A program made the translations under genes and the position numbers. A stretch of DNA of 64,000 bases from an uncultured Lachnospiraceae bacterium (lineage in GTDB: Bacteria > Bacillota > Clostridia > Lachnospirales > Lachnospiraceae). The DNA lies in contig CACXFB010000026.1 in the NCBI GenBank assembly GCA_902766825.1, forward strand, positions 1 to 64,000. The letters run 5' to 3'. The notes below the pieces were generated by a model. That model did not search any database and was not told the origin of the DNA. It saw only the letters and a list, made by a program, of their open reading frames with translations. Of this stretch, positions 63,832 through 64,000 are shown piece by piece. Numbering within the stretch: the stretch's first letter is position 1; every line of letters begins with the position of its first letter.

Positions 63832-64000
63832 ATGGCTAAGACTACAGAGAAATTTGATATAGAAAAAGGATTTTTGCAGGTAGAGGAACTGCTTGAGAAG
63901 ATGGAGAAAGATAATTGCAGTCTGAATGAACTTATGGACATGTACAAAGAGGGCGTAGGTATTATAGGAAAATGCAATGAAGCGGTTGAAAATGCCGAAA
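63832..64000 (+). CDS. xseB: Exodeoxyribonuclease VII small subunit, 5' part (cut by window edge)
   Basis: The first 56 residues are present (starts MAKTTEKFDIEKGFLQVEEL, then NCSLNELMDMYKEGVGI), matching the XseB helical hairpin; whole XseB is about 60-80 residues. AAAGGAGATG precedes the ATG, 15 bp after xseA. It forms the multi-copy partner of XseA. Confidence 0.93.
   Translation, partial: MAKTTEKFDIEKGFLQVEELLEKMEKDNCSLNELMDMYKEGVGIIGKCNEAVENAE

Overview
The window is a contiguous chromosomal segment from an AT-rich, low-G+C Gram-positive bacterium of the class Clostridia, most likely a motile member of the Lachnospiraceae (Roseburia / Lachnospira / Butyrivibrio type). The grounds are the gene order (export and chemotaxis genes, sigD and fapA running into rpsB-tsf; pyrH-frr-uppS-cdsA-dxr-rseP-ispG-polC; rimP-nusA-rnpM-ylxQ-infB-rbfA-nrnA-truB-ribF), a PolC-type polymerase, an eight-gene spoIIIA operon, strong AGGAGG ribosome sites and several TTG/GTG starts. 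Nearly every gene is on the + strand. The genus call is inference. No tRNA, rRNA, CRISPR array or insertion sequence was seen.

Layout. 1-12.6 kb: the end of a flagellar/chemotaxis operon (fliR 3' end, flhB, flhA, flhF, flhG, a PilZ c-di-GMP receptor, cheB, cheA, cheW, cheC, cheD, a small membrane protein, sigma-28). 12.6-19.8 kb: fapA, three poorly known proteins (one with a long Lys-Glu-Pro-Thr tract) and a 1230-residue secreted protein built from nine divergent ~94-residue repeats. 19.8-21.8 kb: rpsB and tsf, with their own promoter, a folded leader and a hairpin between the genes. 21.8-28.9 kb: a mixed block of unknown membrane proteins, a small unknown protein, an orphan TrpB2-type synthase, a ThrH-like phosphatase, a membrane-anchored polysaccharide deacetylase and a bactofilin with a long acidic N-terminal region. 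28.9-40.2 kb: UMP kinase, ribosome recycling, undecaprenyl and phospholipid precursor synthesis, two isoprenoid (MEP pathway) enzymes, the RseP protease and PolC. 40.3-48.9 kb: the nusA-infB translation/transcription operon, led by a perfect 10-bp hairpin. 49.4-50.9 kb: yqeG, aroK, aroQ.

From 50.9 to 55.3 kb a 4.4-kb accessory islet sits between aroQ and efp. It holds a 262-bp truncated copy of a lipoprotein gene, a 921-residue secreted modular protein ending in a metzincin-type zinc protease domain, and the intact lipoprotein gene, whose last 262 bp match the upstream fragment at about 94%. A secreted enzyme, an adjacent lipoprotein and an orphan copy of that lipoprotein's C-terminus recall toxin-immunity or protease-inhibitor loci; this is the best candidate here for an undescribed system. 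Beyond it are efp, a reversed aroE, spoIIIAA-AH, asp23, nusB, xseA and the start of xseB.

Functionally the window joins motility control (export gate, FlhF/FlhG, sigma-28, CheA/B/C/D/W), core information processing, envelope precursor synthesis and the engulfment-stage sporulation channel. The less ordinary items are the repeat protein, a strong internal start in the bactofilin gene, six in-frame 36-bp repeats in infB, an acidic linker in SpoIIIAH, and the islet.
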